In this document: piece after piece, positions 1 to 10,925 of the stretch
Position numbering within the stretch: position 1 is the first letter of the stretch
Layout of the letters: each line of letters starts with the position of its first letter
Source of the DNA: Poa pratensis
Lineage: Eukaryota > Streptophyta > Magnoliopsida > Poales > Poaceae
DNA length: 64,000 nucleotides
Direction: 5' to 3'
NCBI GenBank assembly: GCA_947311845.1
Contig: CAMZMU010000117.1
Location: 74,671,978-74,735,977 of the forward strand
Notes under the pieces: model-generated
Databases searched by the model: none
What the model was told of the DNA's origin: nothing
Seen by the model: only the letters and a program-made list of their open reading frames with translations
Position numbers and translations under genes: made by a program

Positions 1-517
1 ATCCAGCCTTGCCCCCAATGCGAGGGTAGAAGAAGTGGCGGAACAGCGCCACGGACGGCATCACCCCGACGAACGCCTCGCAGGCGTAAGCGAAGACCGA
101 CAAGTCGAGAATTGCGCCTGGCGTCAGATGCAAGAGCTTCAGCTTGTACGCGCGCAAGATCTCCATGAAGAAATCAGAGAAAGGGGGGACAAGCCCCATC
201 AGCATGAAGCTGTCAAAAATGGGGATCTGCGTGGATGTCCTGGTCGCCGACGGCGGGAAGATCTCCGACGCTTTCCTGGCTGGGACACCATCGGCGCCGA
301 CAGACTCCATCACCCCGAAGTGCCCCGCCTTCCGCATCATCTCCGCATCGCCGGCGAAGCAGCTGGGGAACAAGGCCGTCTGTTTCTTGAGTTCAGCCCG
401 CTTGGCGTTGCGCGCCGATCTCCGCCGCGATCTCTTGGTTTTTGGGGACAGCGGCTTCTCGATGGGCGAGGCCCCCGTGCCCTTCTTCCTCCGGGCGAGG
501 GCCTTCAGTCGAGCCAT
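1..517 (-). CDS. Gypsy-type transposon accessory ORF, partial (runs off left edge)
   Basis: This frame opens at an ATG at 517 and stays open to the left edge, about 172 codons. It has a basic N-terminus rich in Arg and Lys, then a block reading SFMLMGLVPPFSDFFMEI followed by a segment ending VALFRHFFYPR. I recognise this as the grass 'putative gypsy type transposon' family (Pfam PF04195 type). It lies upstream of, and antisense to, the plus-strand LTR beginning at 961. That is where Tat-lineage Gypsy elements carry additional antisense ORFs, between pol and the 3' LTR. Its biochemical role is unknown. The C-terminal part is outside the window, so intactness cannot be judged. Confidence 0.75.
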   Translation of the reverse strand, partial: MARLKALARRKKGTGASPIEKPLSPKTKRSRRRSARNAKRAELKKQTALFPSCFAGDAEMMRKAGHFGVMESVGADGVPARKASEIFPPSATRTSTQIPIFDSFMLMGLVPPFSDFFMEILRAYKLKLLHLTPGAILDLSVFAYACEAFVGVMPSVALFRHFFYPRIGGKAG

Positions 518-960
518 GGGAGCAGAAGGGAAGTTGGTGCAATGGCAGCAGGAGGAGGTAGTGGAGCAGAGTCAGGAGGACGAAGGCGGAGGCGGCGATT
601 TGGGGATTTCGGCGAATCTGGAGAGGTAACGGATACAGTGGAAGCCAGTCGTGGCTTATAAGGCATCCCACACGTCGCGTGCGGCCTCATTACTCCGACG
701 GACATGGGGATCGAGGGGGCGTGCCGATTTCTGCGTGTTTCGCCCGTTGGATTCCAAGATAAGCACGGAGTCCGTATGAATCGCAACGTTCGCCGCGATT
801 CTGTCAACAGGACCCGGGGGCTCGTCTCTACCTCGCCTCGGCGGGTCCCCAACAGAGCAGAGCAAGGAAGACCAGGTGCCCGGGGACCCACTTTGACCTA
901 TCTTTAGGCCATAGCCCGGCAGCTGGAGCAAGAGCCATCGGGACCATGCCCGGGGGCTAC

Positions 961-1525
961 TGTCGCAGCAGTGGAACACGGAGTTCCCCTAGTGCTGCCA
1001 AAGTGGGTCCACCCTATGTGGGCCCAAGATGAAGATGGACAAGACCAAGACTCAAGTCAAGCTGGCGGGTTCACCGTCAGGACAAGCAAGGGCTACGTCG
1101 ACAAAGGGCTCCGGTCCTGGGGGCCTACCGGGTCCCCGAACCAAGCAAGAAGGCAAGGAAGGACCCGAGAGCCCGAGTTCCCGGCAGGAGGCCAGGCTCC
1201 CTCTCGGGTACTTCCCCACATCACTGTGGATAAGCTCTCCACCTCACGCTAGAAGAACTCAGAGACTTGGGAAGCAAGGCGAAGGTAGCGCGGGCGGGAA
1301 GCACAGCCCGTGGTGGTGTCAGCCCCTGTCCAACCCAAGGCGGACGCTCCCACCTAACCCAAAGGAGACGCTAGGCTGAGAAGAGGCCACGTCTCCCCCT
1401 AAACTAGATGAGGAGGGTCCTTCACGCCGAAGGTCCCTCGTGCCCCTCACGTGACCCTGTGGCAACCCCTTAGCCTATAAAAGGAGGACCAAGTCACAGA
1501 GGAAGGGGAGAACAATGATTCAAAT
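961..1525 (+). mobile_element. 3' LTR of a Gypsy (probably Tat-lineage) retrotransposon, likely truncated at its 3' end
   Basis: A purine-rich tract ending CGGGGGCTAC abuts TGTCGCAGCAG at 961, the usual polypurine tract/LTR junction of these elements. A TATAAAA box at 1476-1482 lies on the plus strand with GC-rich sequence before it, consistent with a plus-strand LTR promoter. The LTR end is not clear; sequence beyond about 1525 looks like a LINE tail, so the right boundary is an estimate. It is oriented opposite to the ORF at 1-517, which makes that ORF antisense within the element. Confidence 0.6.
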
Positions 1526-1564
1526 CAAACATGAGTAAAATGAATATATATGGCCAAATAAAAG

Positions 1565-2065
1565 GAGTATCTCCCGTGGAAATGTGTTGGTGGTGATCGG
1601 CGACGACAAGTGCCATTGCATCCTCCAGCGACCTTTGATGCGACTTCGGGTTTACCGAGGTCTCGGTGAAAACCCTACACTAACCTTAGTCAAGGTCGGC
1701 GATGGTCATTCTCGGACGTTGCTTCCCTTTTAGGAGGCATTGTTTGTGAGCCCCTTCACCTCCTACGTCGGTTGTGCTGGTGTTGGCTGTTCATGTCTTA
1801 TTACTTTATCTCCGGCTAGGTGGATGCGCGGCCTTGGGGCCGACGTGGACGTCGGAGCGGCGGCTCCGGAAGATCCTTTCCTTTGTGTCGAGGTGTAGGG
1901 TGTAGTCTTTGCCCGCTTGGGAGGAAGAGTCATCGTCTCCTTTGGAGAGCCGTGGGCTGACATGTAGGGCGTAGTCTTTGTTCTTCTTATATGCTGACCA
2001 ACTATCTTCTCCTTTATCAATAAAATGATAAAATCTTTTGGCTTGTTTAAAGAAAGAAAGCAGTG
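1565..2065 (+). mobile_element. 5'-truncated LINE, 3'-UTR fragment
   Basis: The segment carries the style of grass LINE 3' ends: 'gtctcggtgaaaaccctac', an 'aggaggcattgt' block, and a terminal 'atcaataaaatgataaaatc' followed by an A-rich tail near 2045-2065. A related block occurs in reverse orientation at 24780-25000. No coding domain remains and I did not find target-site duplications. Confidence 0.45.
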
Positions 2066-3298
2066 TCAACAACGAAAGCAGGTCCAGAAATGGAGACCTC
2101 TATCACCGTACCGCAGTCAGAAGTACGCGCGACGCACCCTAGCCGGAAGCATCCACAGCCGGAGCAACGCCATACACAGCCGGAGCAACGCCATACAAAT
2201 TAAATGCACTGCACTTGCTCTAGACTATCGGGTTTACGGAGAATTTTGGTATTGGGCCGGCGAGTGATCTTCGTAACCGCGTGGCTCTGGAAATTTTGTT
2301 CAGCGAAGTAATTTGATACATACTATGCTATGAAATAATTTGATACATAATATGATCATGCATAAAAACAACGAATCAATTTGACACATCTCAACAGCTT
2401 TAACCATAATGAATGCATAAGGATTTTATTATTTATTTTTCTACACATGCCACTGTTCCATTGTTTAAACAAACAGTACCAAATTTCAAACATTTAGCCC
2501 TAGTGATTTTGATAGCTTTTTCAGTGATTTCTTTATGACACGTACAAGCAGATTCAAAATGATAAAAGAAGCATGTCGTAACATCCAATGTATGTACACG
2601 GAATGGACTACTAGTCTTCTCTCTTGTTTATACTGAATTTATCGGGAGTTATGCCATAGGTACTCAACATCACTGAAAAGATGTGCATCCTTTCATCAAC
2701 CTTTGTGCATCTGACTTCAACAATTTTTAGGTTTCAAGATTGAAGAAATTGTTCCACCAGACTATTACTTTGTTCCATATTCATCATCTGTTGTTTGATC
2801 CTAGAGCCTATTTTGTTTTTCTTTAGGTCAATCAAACCACGCATCATAAGTTTGGTAACACATCAGCTACGAGCTCAGAGCACGCACCTCGTGCAGTAGA
2901 ATAATGAGCTTCTCAGCATCGACTAAGGTTTCGTTCTAGTTGCATACCAGGCCCTTCACCGTCCGGGAGCAGTGGGAGCGTGAGCGGAGGAGGAAATGAA
3001 AACGCCGCATAGTGTGAGCGTGAGCGTGAGCGGAGCGTGGCTGGGAGAAGCAACAACGCCGCCGATGCCAACAGATACCCCACCAGGTCGCTCGCACCGA
3101 CCAAGTTGTTGCGTTCCTAGCTGCAGTCGGACTTGGAGATGCTCTTCACCGTCGGAATCCGAAACTCTTCTGAGCAGCGTCAGTTGAACGCGGCCTGAAT
3201 TTGGCGGTTTGGCGCTTGCTTGATCGGTCTCGTAGGCGAGCACTCTCCGAGTCCGAGGCGAGGTCCGTCCCCGGCCATCTCTGAGGAGTAGCCATCAA
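2066..3298. other. Intergenic region upstream of the Ser-rich gene
   Basis: No convincing gene. A perfect 21-bp tandem duplication lies at 2154-2174 and 2175-2195. A and T dominate 2300-2850. A GTGAGC microsatellite-like stretch lies near 3013-3035. A short minus-strand frame near 2750-2870 (about 37 codons) could be a decayed exon but has no recognisable motif. Confidence 0.5.
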
Positions 3299-3306
3299 TA
3301 TATATA
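3299..3306 (+). promoter_or_regulatory. TATA box of the Ser-rich gene
   Basis: TATATATA lies about 115 bp upstream of the ATG at 3416, in a GC-rich context, with no other ATG between it and 3416. This fits a plant core promoter with a 5' leader of roughly 80 nt. Confidence 0.55.
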
Positions 3307-3415
3307 CGCACCCAATTCATCCTCTCACATCCCACCAGATCATCCATCAGCCCGTTCCACGGCAAAGCGCGCATCTCACTCTTCCCTTGGCGCTTGTGAA
3401 TCAAGAAGATCCTCC

Positions 3416-4024
3416 ATGGCGTCCGTCGAGCGAGCAATGGCCAAGGCTGCCGCGGCACTTCTCCCGGGTCTGTTCCCGACCCCGCCGAGGAGCACCGTCG
3501 CCCCGTGCCTCATCATCCTGCCGTCTTCGTTCGCCTCCAAGCCCAAGCCAGGCCGTGCTGACTCTGTCGAAAGGTGGGACGCGCACAAGAAACCAAGAAG
3601 CCCGGCATCGTCGTGCGGCAGCTCGAGTCCAGGGCGTGCATCCTCCGGCGAGCGCTGGGACATAAACAAGAAGATCAGCAGCAGCAGCAGCAGCTCGTCG
3701 TCGTCATCGTCGTCGAGCCAGAGAAGCAGCCGCACGTCGTCGTCATCGTCGTGGAGCCGGGGAAGCAGCCACAAGTGGGACAGCAGCAAGCGGCCGCCCA
3801 GCCGCGCATCCTCCACCGATCGCTGGGACACGCAGAAGAAGGCTCGCTCCGCACAGGCCGACGCCCAAAGCCGGACTGCCGAGCAGGTTCCGACGGTGCC
3901 GTGCATGGATCCCGTGTTCTCCGGATCGAGCTTCTTCGCCTCGCCGGAGCCGAGCATGCTTCCCATGCCAATCTTCTTCGGCTCCAACTTAGTCCGTGGC
4001 ATGATGCCTGTGCCCGCACACTAG
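3416..4024 (+). CDS. Ser-rich repeat protein with PNRC-like C-terminal motif
   Basis: Single-exon 202-aa protein, intact from ATG to stop. Four imperfect repeats of the form R-(A/G)-S-S-x-x-(R/K)-W-D-x-x-K-(K/R) occupy roughly residues 47-145 and are separated by long Ser runs, so most of the chain should be disordered. Near the C-terminus, residues 177-188 read PEPSMLPMPIFF, preceded by FSGSSFFAS. This resembles the short motif of the proline-rich nuclear receptor coactivator family (PNRC, Pfam PF15365), which in animals binds the decapping factor DCP1 through a Leu-Pro-x-Pro core. A role in mRNA decay is inference only. A TATA box precedes it and the 3' flank is T-rich. The open frame on the opposite strand (3376-4002) is a codon-bias shadow. 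Confidence 0.7.
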   Translation: MASVERAMAKAAAALLPGLFPTPPRSTVAPCLIILPSSFASKPKPGRADSVERWDAHKKPRSPASSCGSSSPGRASSGERWDINKKISSSSSSSSSSSSSSQRSSRTSSSSSWSRGSSHKWDSSKRPPSRASSTDRWDTQKKARSAQADAQSRTAEQVPTVPCMDPVFSGSSFFASPEPSMLPMPIFFGSNLVRGMMPVPAH

Positions 4025-5146
4025 GTGCTCGTTTCGTGCGCATCCAACTTAGTTTGCAGCTAGTGATTGTAATATGGCAATGTAACTAGTTTCAGAAAAA
4101 AATAATTGTAATATGACAATGTTTGATTCATCCATGCATAGTAGCATTCATCGAGTTGTTTCTGGATTCTGATCACGGGATCCAAGTTGTAAATTCCGTA
4201 TTTACTTGCTGAGTTTGTAATCTCAGTTAGTTTTGATTATTGAATTTTTTGGCGATCGAGTTGTATTCCTGAGCTTCAGAATTTGTGTTGTTTGTCTTTC
4301 TGAATTCAGGGCATCAAAGTTGTATCTTCCTTTTTCTGTTGTTGAACTTGAGTTTGTAATTTCAGTTACTCCTCCTGATTATTGGAGTTGTTGAGTTAAC
4401 CACGTCATCATTCAAACCTGCAACGGTTGCTTTGTGTTTTTAGGCAATGCCTCTGAACTGTAGCCGAGCTCACCACTTGTGCTGCATATCGTTGTACTCC
4501 AATTGAGGAATGCATGGGTGCGTCGTGTAAACAGGGGAGCTGGTGAAAAGCTCAATCTGAGGAGTACCGATTGTGGTGGTCTCAATTTTGTTCAGAGAAG
4601 CTAAGCATCTCCTTCAGACAAGGTTCATCGAGTAGCGAGTGGAATTAAACTATATAAGTATCTTCTTCAGATAAGGTTCATCCGGAGTCTATAAGCATAT
4701 CACAAGATTAATTTTGGTGATCTAAAGTGTCTACGATTCCGTCTGTTTGCATCTTGGTACTTCATAGTAGATGGAGCTGAACATTTGGAGAACGCTTTTT
4801 TTAATTTTTTAATTACTTTTGGTGTTCTTTATACTTTCTCTTGATGATTACTTTTTCGCAAAACAATAATATCATAAGCAAATCACAGGATTAATTTTGG
4901 TCATGTCAAGTTTCTGAGATGCAGGCTGTTTGCATCTTCGTACTTGTACTTCATAAGAGATGGGGCTGAGCATTTGAAGAACTGTTGTACATAGTTGAGA
5001 TCATTGGCACCAGGTTTCTGAAACCCATTGTGACTGACAGACACGGTGGTTTACCATCTCATTAATTTCTGTTGTAGTATGACAGCGAGTGAATTTCTGT
5101 GGCATGACATGAAATGATGAAAAAAGGGGCCGTGATGATAAACATG
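4025..5146. other. 3' flank of the Ser-rich gene, with diverged direct repeats
   Basis: No coding region. A segment of about 105 bp at 4689-4793 (ATAAGCATATCACAAGATTA onward) recurs diverged at 4876-4982 (ATAAGCAAATCACAGGATTA onward). A second pair sharing 'gagtttgtaat(c/t)tcagtta' lies near 4210 and 4350. The region probably holds the 3' UTR of the upstream gene and old tandem duplications. Confidence 0.5.
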
Positions 5147-5149
5147 TCA

Positions 5150-6721
5150 GGGCACCTCCAACGGTGCTCCGCATATGGACAGCCAAAGCGGACTGATTCT
5201 GTCCGCTTTGGGCTGTCCGTGGACAAATTTTGGGCCTCTGTCCTCTTTGCGGAGGAAGTGCCCCCAACGGTCCGGCGCAAAAAAAAGGGACAACACAAAT
5301 AAAAAATACTACATTAATAGTTCGATAGGGCCCAGTGGCCAGTGAGACAGAAGGACAACAAAAAAAAAACGAGCCTATACTACGGCTCTAGGTCGGGACA
5401 GGGCGGCGCCGGCGTCGTCGGAGGAGCAAAATGGGCGGCGGCGGCTCCAGCCTGTTGGCGTTGCTGGCGTCCTACTCATCCTCGTCGTCGGAGGGGTCGA
5501 GGATGATGTATGGAGGCGCGGCGTAGAGCCACGCCGGTGGCGCCGCGGGTGGAGGCATGGCCGGCGCCACGGGTGCCTGTGGCCATGCCGATGGGGGCAC
5601 GTACGCCTGGCCCTCGCCGTGCTCTGGCCACGGTGACCAGGGCACCTGCCAGCGCGCGCGTTCCTCCTCCATGCGGGCGCGGTTGGCCGCATCCTCGGCG
5701 GACGCACGGAGAGCAGCCGCCAGGTCGGGCCAGCGCCCGAGCTCCTCCAGCTCGGAGTCCTCCATGGCCTTCTTGAGCTGCTCGTCCTCGTCCTCCTCGA
5801 CCTCCATCTTCACAGGAGGGTCGACGCCGCCGTCCTCGGACTCCTCCTCCTCCGGCTTGCCGTCCTCGAACTCCTCCGGCTCGTACTCCTCCTCCGGCTC
5901 GTTGTAGTCCACCGGCAGCGTCGCCGCGAACGCGAGCCGGCGCCGGTGGTTGTGCTCGAGCTCGAACCACCGGTCCCAGAGCTCGCTATTCATAGCGTAC
6001 GCCGGGTCGTGGAGGAGGTCGGGGGGAAGCAGGGCTCGGCGGCGGAGGATCTCCTCCGTGCGCTCACGGCCGTCGCGTGGCACTGGAGGCACGGGGACGC
6101 GCCGGCGGTTGAGATGCCACCCCTCGGGGAGGTGGACATCGCCCCACGGCAGCGGCTGCCGCCTTTCCCAGTAGATCTGGGCCACCTCCAGCGACACGCG
6201 TGCGCGGCGCGCCCGGCGGCGCGGGCCTCCGCATCGGTGGCGGTGGCGGGAGCGCGACGTGGAGGCACGGGCACGGGGACTGCGGGAGCGCGGCGTGGCG
6301 GCGGGCCACGAGAGCTCGAGGCCTCGTGGTTGTTCCGGCCGCCCTTCCACGAGGCCCAGAAGGGCTTCTTCATCGCGGTGGCGGTGGTGGCGGTGGCGCG
6401 GCGGCTAGGGTTCGCGGCCGGCGATGCGGAGAGTGTGAAGTGGAGTGGACTGGATAGCGATGGCCGTCCACCCACCGCATTAAAACGACCAGCTGAAGCG
6501 GCCACGCTCGCTGGCGCGTGGGCCAGGGGCGGACAACGAGAGGACACGCGCTATGTCCTCGCCTCCCCAAACCTGGACCAAATTTGGGCCGAGTTTGGTC
6601 CAGTCTGGGTGTCCGCCCGGACAAGTGTCCATATGCGGGCCGCCGTTGGAGGGCCTGACTTGTCCGTTCGGACAAATTCGGACAAGGCCTGTCCATATGC
6701 GGAGCACCGTTGGAGGTGCCC
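5150..6721. mobile_element. Harbinger-like DNA transposon A, complete, with carried ORF
   Basis: Perfect 33-bp terminal inverted repeats start GGGCACCTCCAACGGTGCTC and lie at 5150-5182 and 6689-6721. A 3-bp target duplication TCA flanks them (5147-5149, 6722-6724). Subterminal copies of the same words ('catatgcgg...cgttggag') recur at about 6630-6656. The 1572-bp interior carries one long minus-strand ORF and no transposase, so it is non-autonomous. The GGGCAYCTCC tip and 3-bp duplication match the large element at 26131-38318. Confidence 0.85.
5472..6373 (-). CDS. Acidic uncharacterised ORF carried by Harbinger-like element A
   Basis: The longest open frame on this strand is 292 aa, but its N-terminal third is Arg/Pro-rich noise. 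A better start may be the ATG at 6373 (MKKPFWASWKGG) in another frame, which would need one frame change near 6200. From there the chain has a Trp-rich block with GWHLNRRRVPVPPVP, a strongly acidic Glu stretch, an alanine-rich helix, a Pro-rich segment, and the tail PPYIILDPSDDEDE. The same tail (PYIILDPSDEED) occurs in the broken gene inside Harbinger-like element B at 37.86 kb, so this is an ORF family carried by these transposons. No enzymatic motif is visible and the function is unknown. Confidence 0.55.
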
Positions 6722-6724
6722 TCA

Positions 6725-7117
6725 CAGCATGCTGCTACCTTGAGACGCTTGATAACATTCGAAAATAGACTACTCAAACCATAACAGTGCATCTTAGATA
6801 ACCCAGATGGTGTTGTGCAAAAGATGGGCATACAACACCTTAAAATCCAGTACTACTACAGATTGTATAACACCTGCTAAACTGCTAAAAAAGGAAACAT
6901 CTCCAGCTACCGTACGCATAATTAGATGCTAGCTGTCATGAAGCTCCATGTTCGGACAATTAGCCAACCTTCTCTAGGCTGCATAAGCGGCTATATTATC
7001 ACCAGCTTCTCCACAACCTTAAAACTTCCTCAGAATTCACCACCAGCGATTCAGCGAAGATGAGACTTTCCATTGTCTTATAGTAATTAACTACATATAT
7101 GCACCGCAATGTTACAA
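6725..7117. other. Intergenic, 3' flank of the ULP1-like gene
   Basis: AT-rich, without an ORF or recognisable repeat. It probably includes the 3' UTR of the minus-strand protease gene. Confidence 0.5.
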
Positions 7118-10100
7118 TCAACCCTGATCTTCAACTGCGGTACCCCTTTTCCTACAGAACCATACAAAAAAATACAGTAAGATCACTACATTTAACATAC
7201 ATGGAATAAGGACAAACCACATGAAAAACATACTCTTGGAATGAATGAACGTCCTTGCGGAAGTTCTCAAGTTCCTCTGGATCAAACGAGCCGTCAGGAA
7301 ACTATTCATAGAGATCAAACAAATTAGCAAAACATTTGTTAGGTAGAAAAAGCAAGTGGTACGAAGATGGAAATGCATGACAGTACGACACACCAGCTGG
7401 CCAAAATCTTCTTCCAGTTTTTTGTTTTGAAGAACTTCTGCCAATTTTCCGCTTTGAAGAAAACAGTAGATGAAGTAAAGAACATATATACCACATTCCT
7501 CCCCATTTTGCTGTGGCACCTGCACAGTTGGTTACGTAGAATGTAAGAAACTCCAGATTCAGAAAAATTATAAAGGGGATACAAGTACACTCAATATCAA
7601 ACATCATACCTTAGGAAGCTCAAGACGGATTCTGTTTATAAAGTGCTCGCTTTCTTCCCGCTCTTCGATTTCATAAATACCTCGAATGAATCTGGTATGC
7701 CAGCAAAGAGAAGCTAAAAGAACATTGGATTCCAGGGCTCTTGGCTATATATACCATGGGGAGGAATGTGGTATATATACAAGTACACTCACAAGCATAG
7801 ATATGTATAATTATAATCATTCATTTCTACGAACATAGAATAACACTTCCCGGCTAAATTGCAAGGACCCCTAAATGCCTGAACCAAAAACTAACTATGT
7901 TCATCAAAGTCAGATGGTTTGTGATGTGATGTAGTAAAGTTGGATTTGCGGAAAGCCTATACTGCAAATTTTTGTTATCCTCTGACAGCATCTTGTTTCT
8001 AATATTTGAATATCTACTTGACCAAACAACGGCCAGTCACATAACCATTACTATAGAGAACCATATGTATTATCAGTCAGATCAGTATTATAATTATCTT
8101 GGGAGTTTGGAAGGAAGGGATAAAGGGATCACACCTTCTGATATCTGATTGCAACCTTGTCGGATCTGTTCTATTAAGTGAATCCAGCAGCAGCATGCGT
8201 GGCCCTCTTTTAGTATCTGAGCAGTCTGTCTCGTCAAAGTGGCATAAGACAAGGAGGCTCCAGTGTCCCCTATAGTCAAAAAAGTGAATTTCACCTCTCT
8301 TTGGCAATCAGATATGTTCATGCATGACGTATAAATAAGACTAACCTACCAACAAACAATGGGGACAAAAACATATTGTCTTGAAAATATTTTCAGAGAC
8401 TTCGTCCATTTAAGAATTTTTGATTTCTTTTCGTCACTTGCGTTGATGTAACTGCTAAACCATAACGAATCCAAATATGCATAAGCACTCTTCTTGTCTT
8501 CATCTATGTGCTTCCAAAGATCCCTACATGCAGATATTTGCAGCAGCAAATAAGAATATAAATTTCTCCAAGACAACCAACTAATTAATCTTGGTGGTGG
8601 TGGAGGAGGAAAGATATAGGCAGCACGTACTCCATGTATAAATCAAATATACAGGTATCCAGCTTGTCTTGGTTTGTCTTGTCCCTCCTACTACTTGCAA
8701 TACGGTTTGAGCCCTTCACTGGTGGCCTGCTACTTGCTCGAGAACGCTTGCTCTTGCACTCTAGAGAAGGAATCATAGGAACAACATTACAACCCAAGAT
8801 ACCTAGACATGATCTATTAAACACAAATATCTTGGTAACAAAATGTGATAATTAGTCACACTTAAAGCATGGTGACAAGATCCAACTTTCAGAATAAGCA
8901 ATCAGTATCACAATTAGATCTACTATAACGAAACTGTATGTATCTTAAGTTCATTTCTGTCCTATTCTTTGGTATCTTGGCTTAGGAAACCAGGTGGACA
9001 AATCCCATTTAATATTGTGTTAAATCAAAATAAGACACGTGACTAAGAACTGAGCACAAATAACAACCATCAGCCATATTTACAGAGAGCGTAAAACAGA
9101 TTAATAGTTCACGCCTGTATAGGGTCAAGTATTTTCTTCCTTGGATTAAAATGGCAGAACTCTGGTTGATGCATCAAGGAAAAACCCTTTGCAGTTTCAA
9201 ACAAGCAATTACTCTTTTCCCTAGGCATTCTCAATTCGCTCAAAAGGTGAGTTCAATCATCTGTACAACCTTCAATTATAAATCCTTATCATGTTCTGAA
9301 TACTCATCCAGGCTACAACGTTATTCTTTTTTTTAGATTCACACTACAACATAATTCTGTTCAGCTGGTCATACATACAAAGAAATAAAAAATTAAAACA
9401 AGAAAACTATCAACAATACAAGACTGTTACATAAAGATGGAGTGGCAACGGTTATTCAAACAAGTACTGGAAAAATAATTATGTCATAATCTTGCCAGAG
9501 AAATTATGTGATATTCTGGAAATGATAACTGGAAAATAAGGAGTACATGGAAAAATGATAGGATATGGATTCTCAAGGATCAGGATGCAAACAGTTTGCC
9601 AAGCTAAAAAAACATATTCCGAGTATAAGTTCAACAAACTGCAAACCAATCATCTTACCTCAACCCATAGGTACTATTTTAGTTGCAATTTCCAATAAAT
9701 GACTATACGAGACATGAAGTATCCTATAACTTGATAGTGTAATGCACTAGGCTACAAATCCTGTAAATAACACACTAAGTATATAGCAGAAATGACTGTC
9801 CCTCCCTGCTAGCAAAACACATGCGCTGATAAAATGATAATTATACCACGGTGAATGTTCCAGCAAATCTAAGAAAGCGCTAATGTGATAGCCTTTCTAA
9901 TTGACATCTCGAATTAAAACCTTTGAATGAGCAAAGAGCAAAGATTTATGCAAACCTCCTTCAATTTCACGTTTAGACGCTACAGTTTCAGCAGGGCCTG
10001 ATTTTTTTCAAGGCAACTAGCGAAGAACTAGTCACATCGCTTCCTGAGTATAACTAATTAAACTTTAAAATCCTCAATGCTGAAAACGGCATAAGTCAGC

Positions 10101-10757
10101 AGTCAAGAGACCGCTTAGGCTCTCAATGCTTACATTACATGCAACCTTGTGTGCTATCACAAACACGGTTCAATTAGAGTGTTATACGCGCTGTGGTTTC
10201 CAACTTAGACGGCACCTAGGCACTGATCAACTCCTATGCCTGTACAACCGCCGAACTGAATAAGCGCTGGGTCCGCCAGCCGCCTAGCACCTTGGTGAAC
10301 AATGTTAACTAGTAGAAAAAAACTGAAACATTTATACTCCTTAAGTATAGGCAGAATATGCATAAAAAACATCCTCAACATGCGACGATTTTCCTGCGCA
10401 AGCACCAGCTGAATTAATTGAGCCTTGCAATATCGCATCCTACTGGGAAATGAACTGCCATATCCCAACATTGCCTTCAGGCACGCCCCGAACAAATGCA
10501 AAGGGGCCCTAGAGGCCTAGACCAATTGACAAAACATATGCAACCATCTAAACCCTTACAGAGGAAGGAGCAGCCAAATGGCACCATTGACCATCTTCGC
10601 ACTAAGCAGGGCACCAAACATCCCCAGGAATCAGATCCCCAGGAATCAGAAGAACAACCCTCTATAATCGGGGAGAGGAAAGGGAGGGGGGGTGCTCACC
10701 ATCTTCGCCGTCAAGGTCGATGGGCGCGGTGCTCTGGCAGTGCCTGCGGCGGGGCAT
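7118..10757 (-). CDS. ULP1-like (C48) SUMO-protease family protein, eight exons
   Basis: I assembled eight exons with GT/AG borders and consistent phase: 10757-10700, 8760-8631, 8523-8350, 8269-8135, 7691-7610, 7519-7394, 7301-7234 and 7151-7118, giving 268 aa. The peptidase C48 fold is clear: WGHWSLLVLCHF with His123, MLLLDSL with Asp150, and VPQQNGEECGIYVLYFI with Gln196 and Cys202 (six residues apart, as in the family). All catalytic residues are present, so it should cleave SUMO or a similar modifier from proteins in nucleus or cytosol. The architecture resembles the small plant proteins near Arabidopsis At3g48480 rather than ESD4 or OTS types. The first exon encodes MPRRRHCQSTAPIDLDGE and joins exon 2 in frame across a 1.94 kb intron; an undetected exon in that intron is possible. 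Confidence 0.8.
7756..7791. repeat. Patchwork templated insertion in intron of the ULP1-like gene
   Basis: Positions 7756-7778 are a perfect 23-bp inverted copy of exon bases 7484-7506, which encode the active-site GEECGIY. The adjoining 7777-7791 are a perfect 15-bp direct copy of intron bases 7579-7593. Two nearby templates joined head to tail is the pattern left by template switching during break repair. Confidence 0.7.
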
Positions 10758-10925
10758 GGCGACGATGGCGAACTGTGCGGACCGGCGACCGACTCCTACC
10801 TGGTCCTAGGGTTTGGTTCGATGGAATCCGGCTCCGGCGGGTGGGTGAATACGCAGCTCAAAGTGGGGAAGTGGTGCAGATTCAGAAGTGTGAAGACTGA
10901 AGAGTTGGGGTTCAACTTTTCAAGG

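Noticed and set aside
2750..2870. Short minus-strand frame of about 37 codons
   Set aside because: Too short, without motif or convincing splice partners.
3376..4002. 208-codon minus-strand frame over the Ser-rich gene
   Set aside because: It mirrors the Ser codon runs as Asp and Leu runs; the plus-strand gene has a TATA box, repeats and a recognisable tail.
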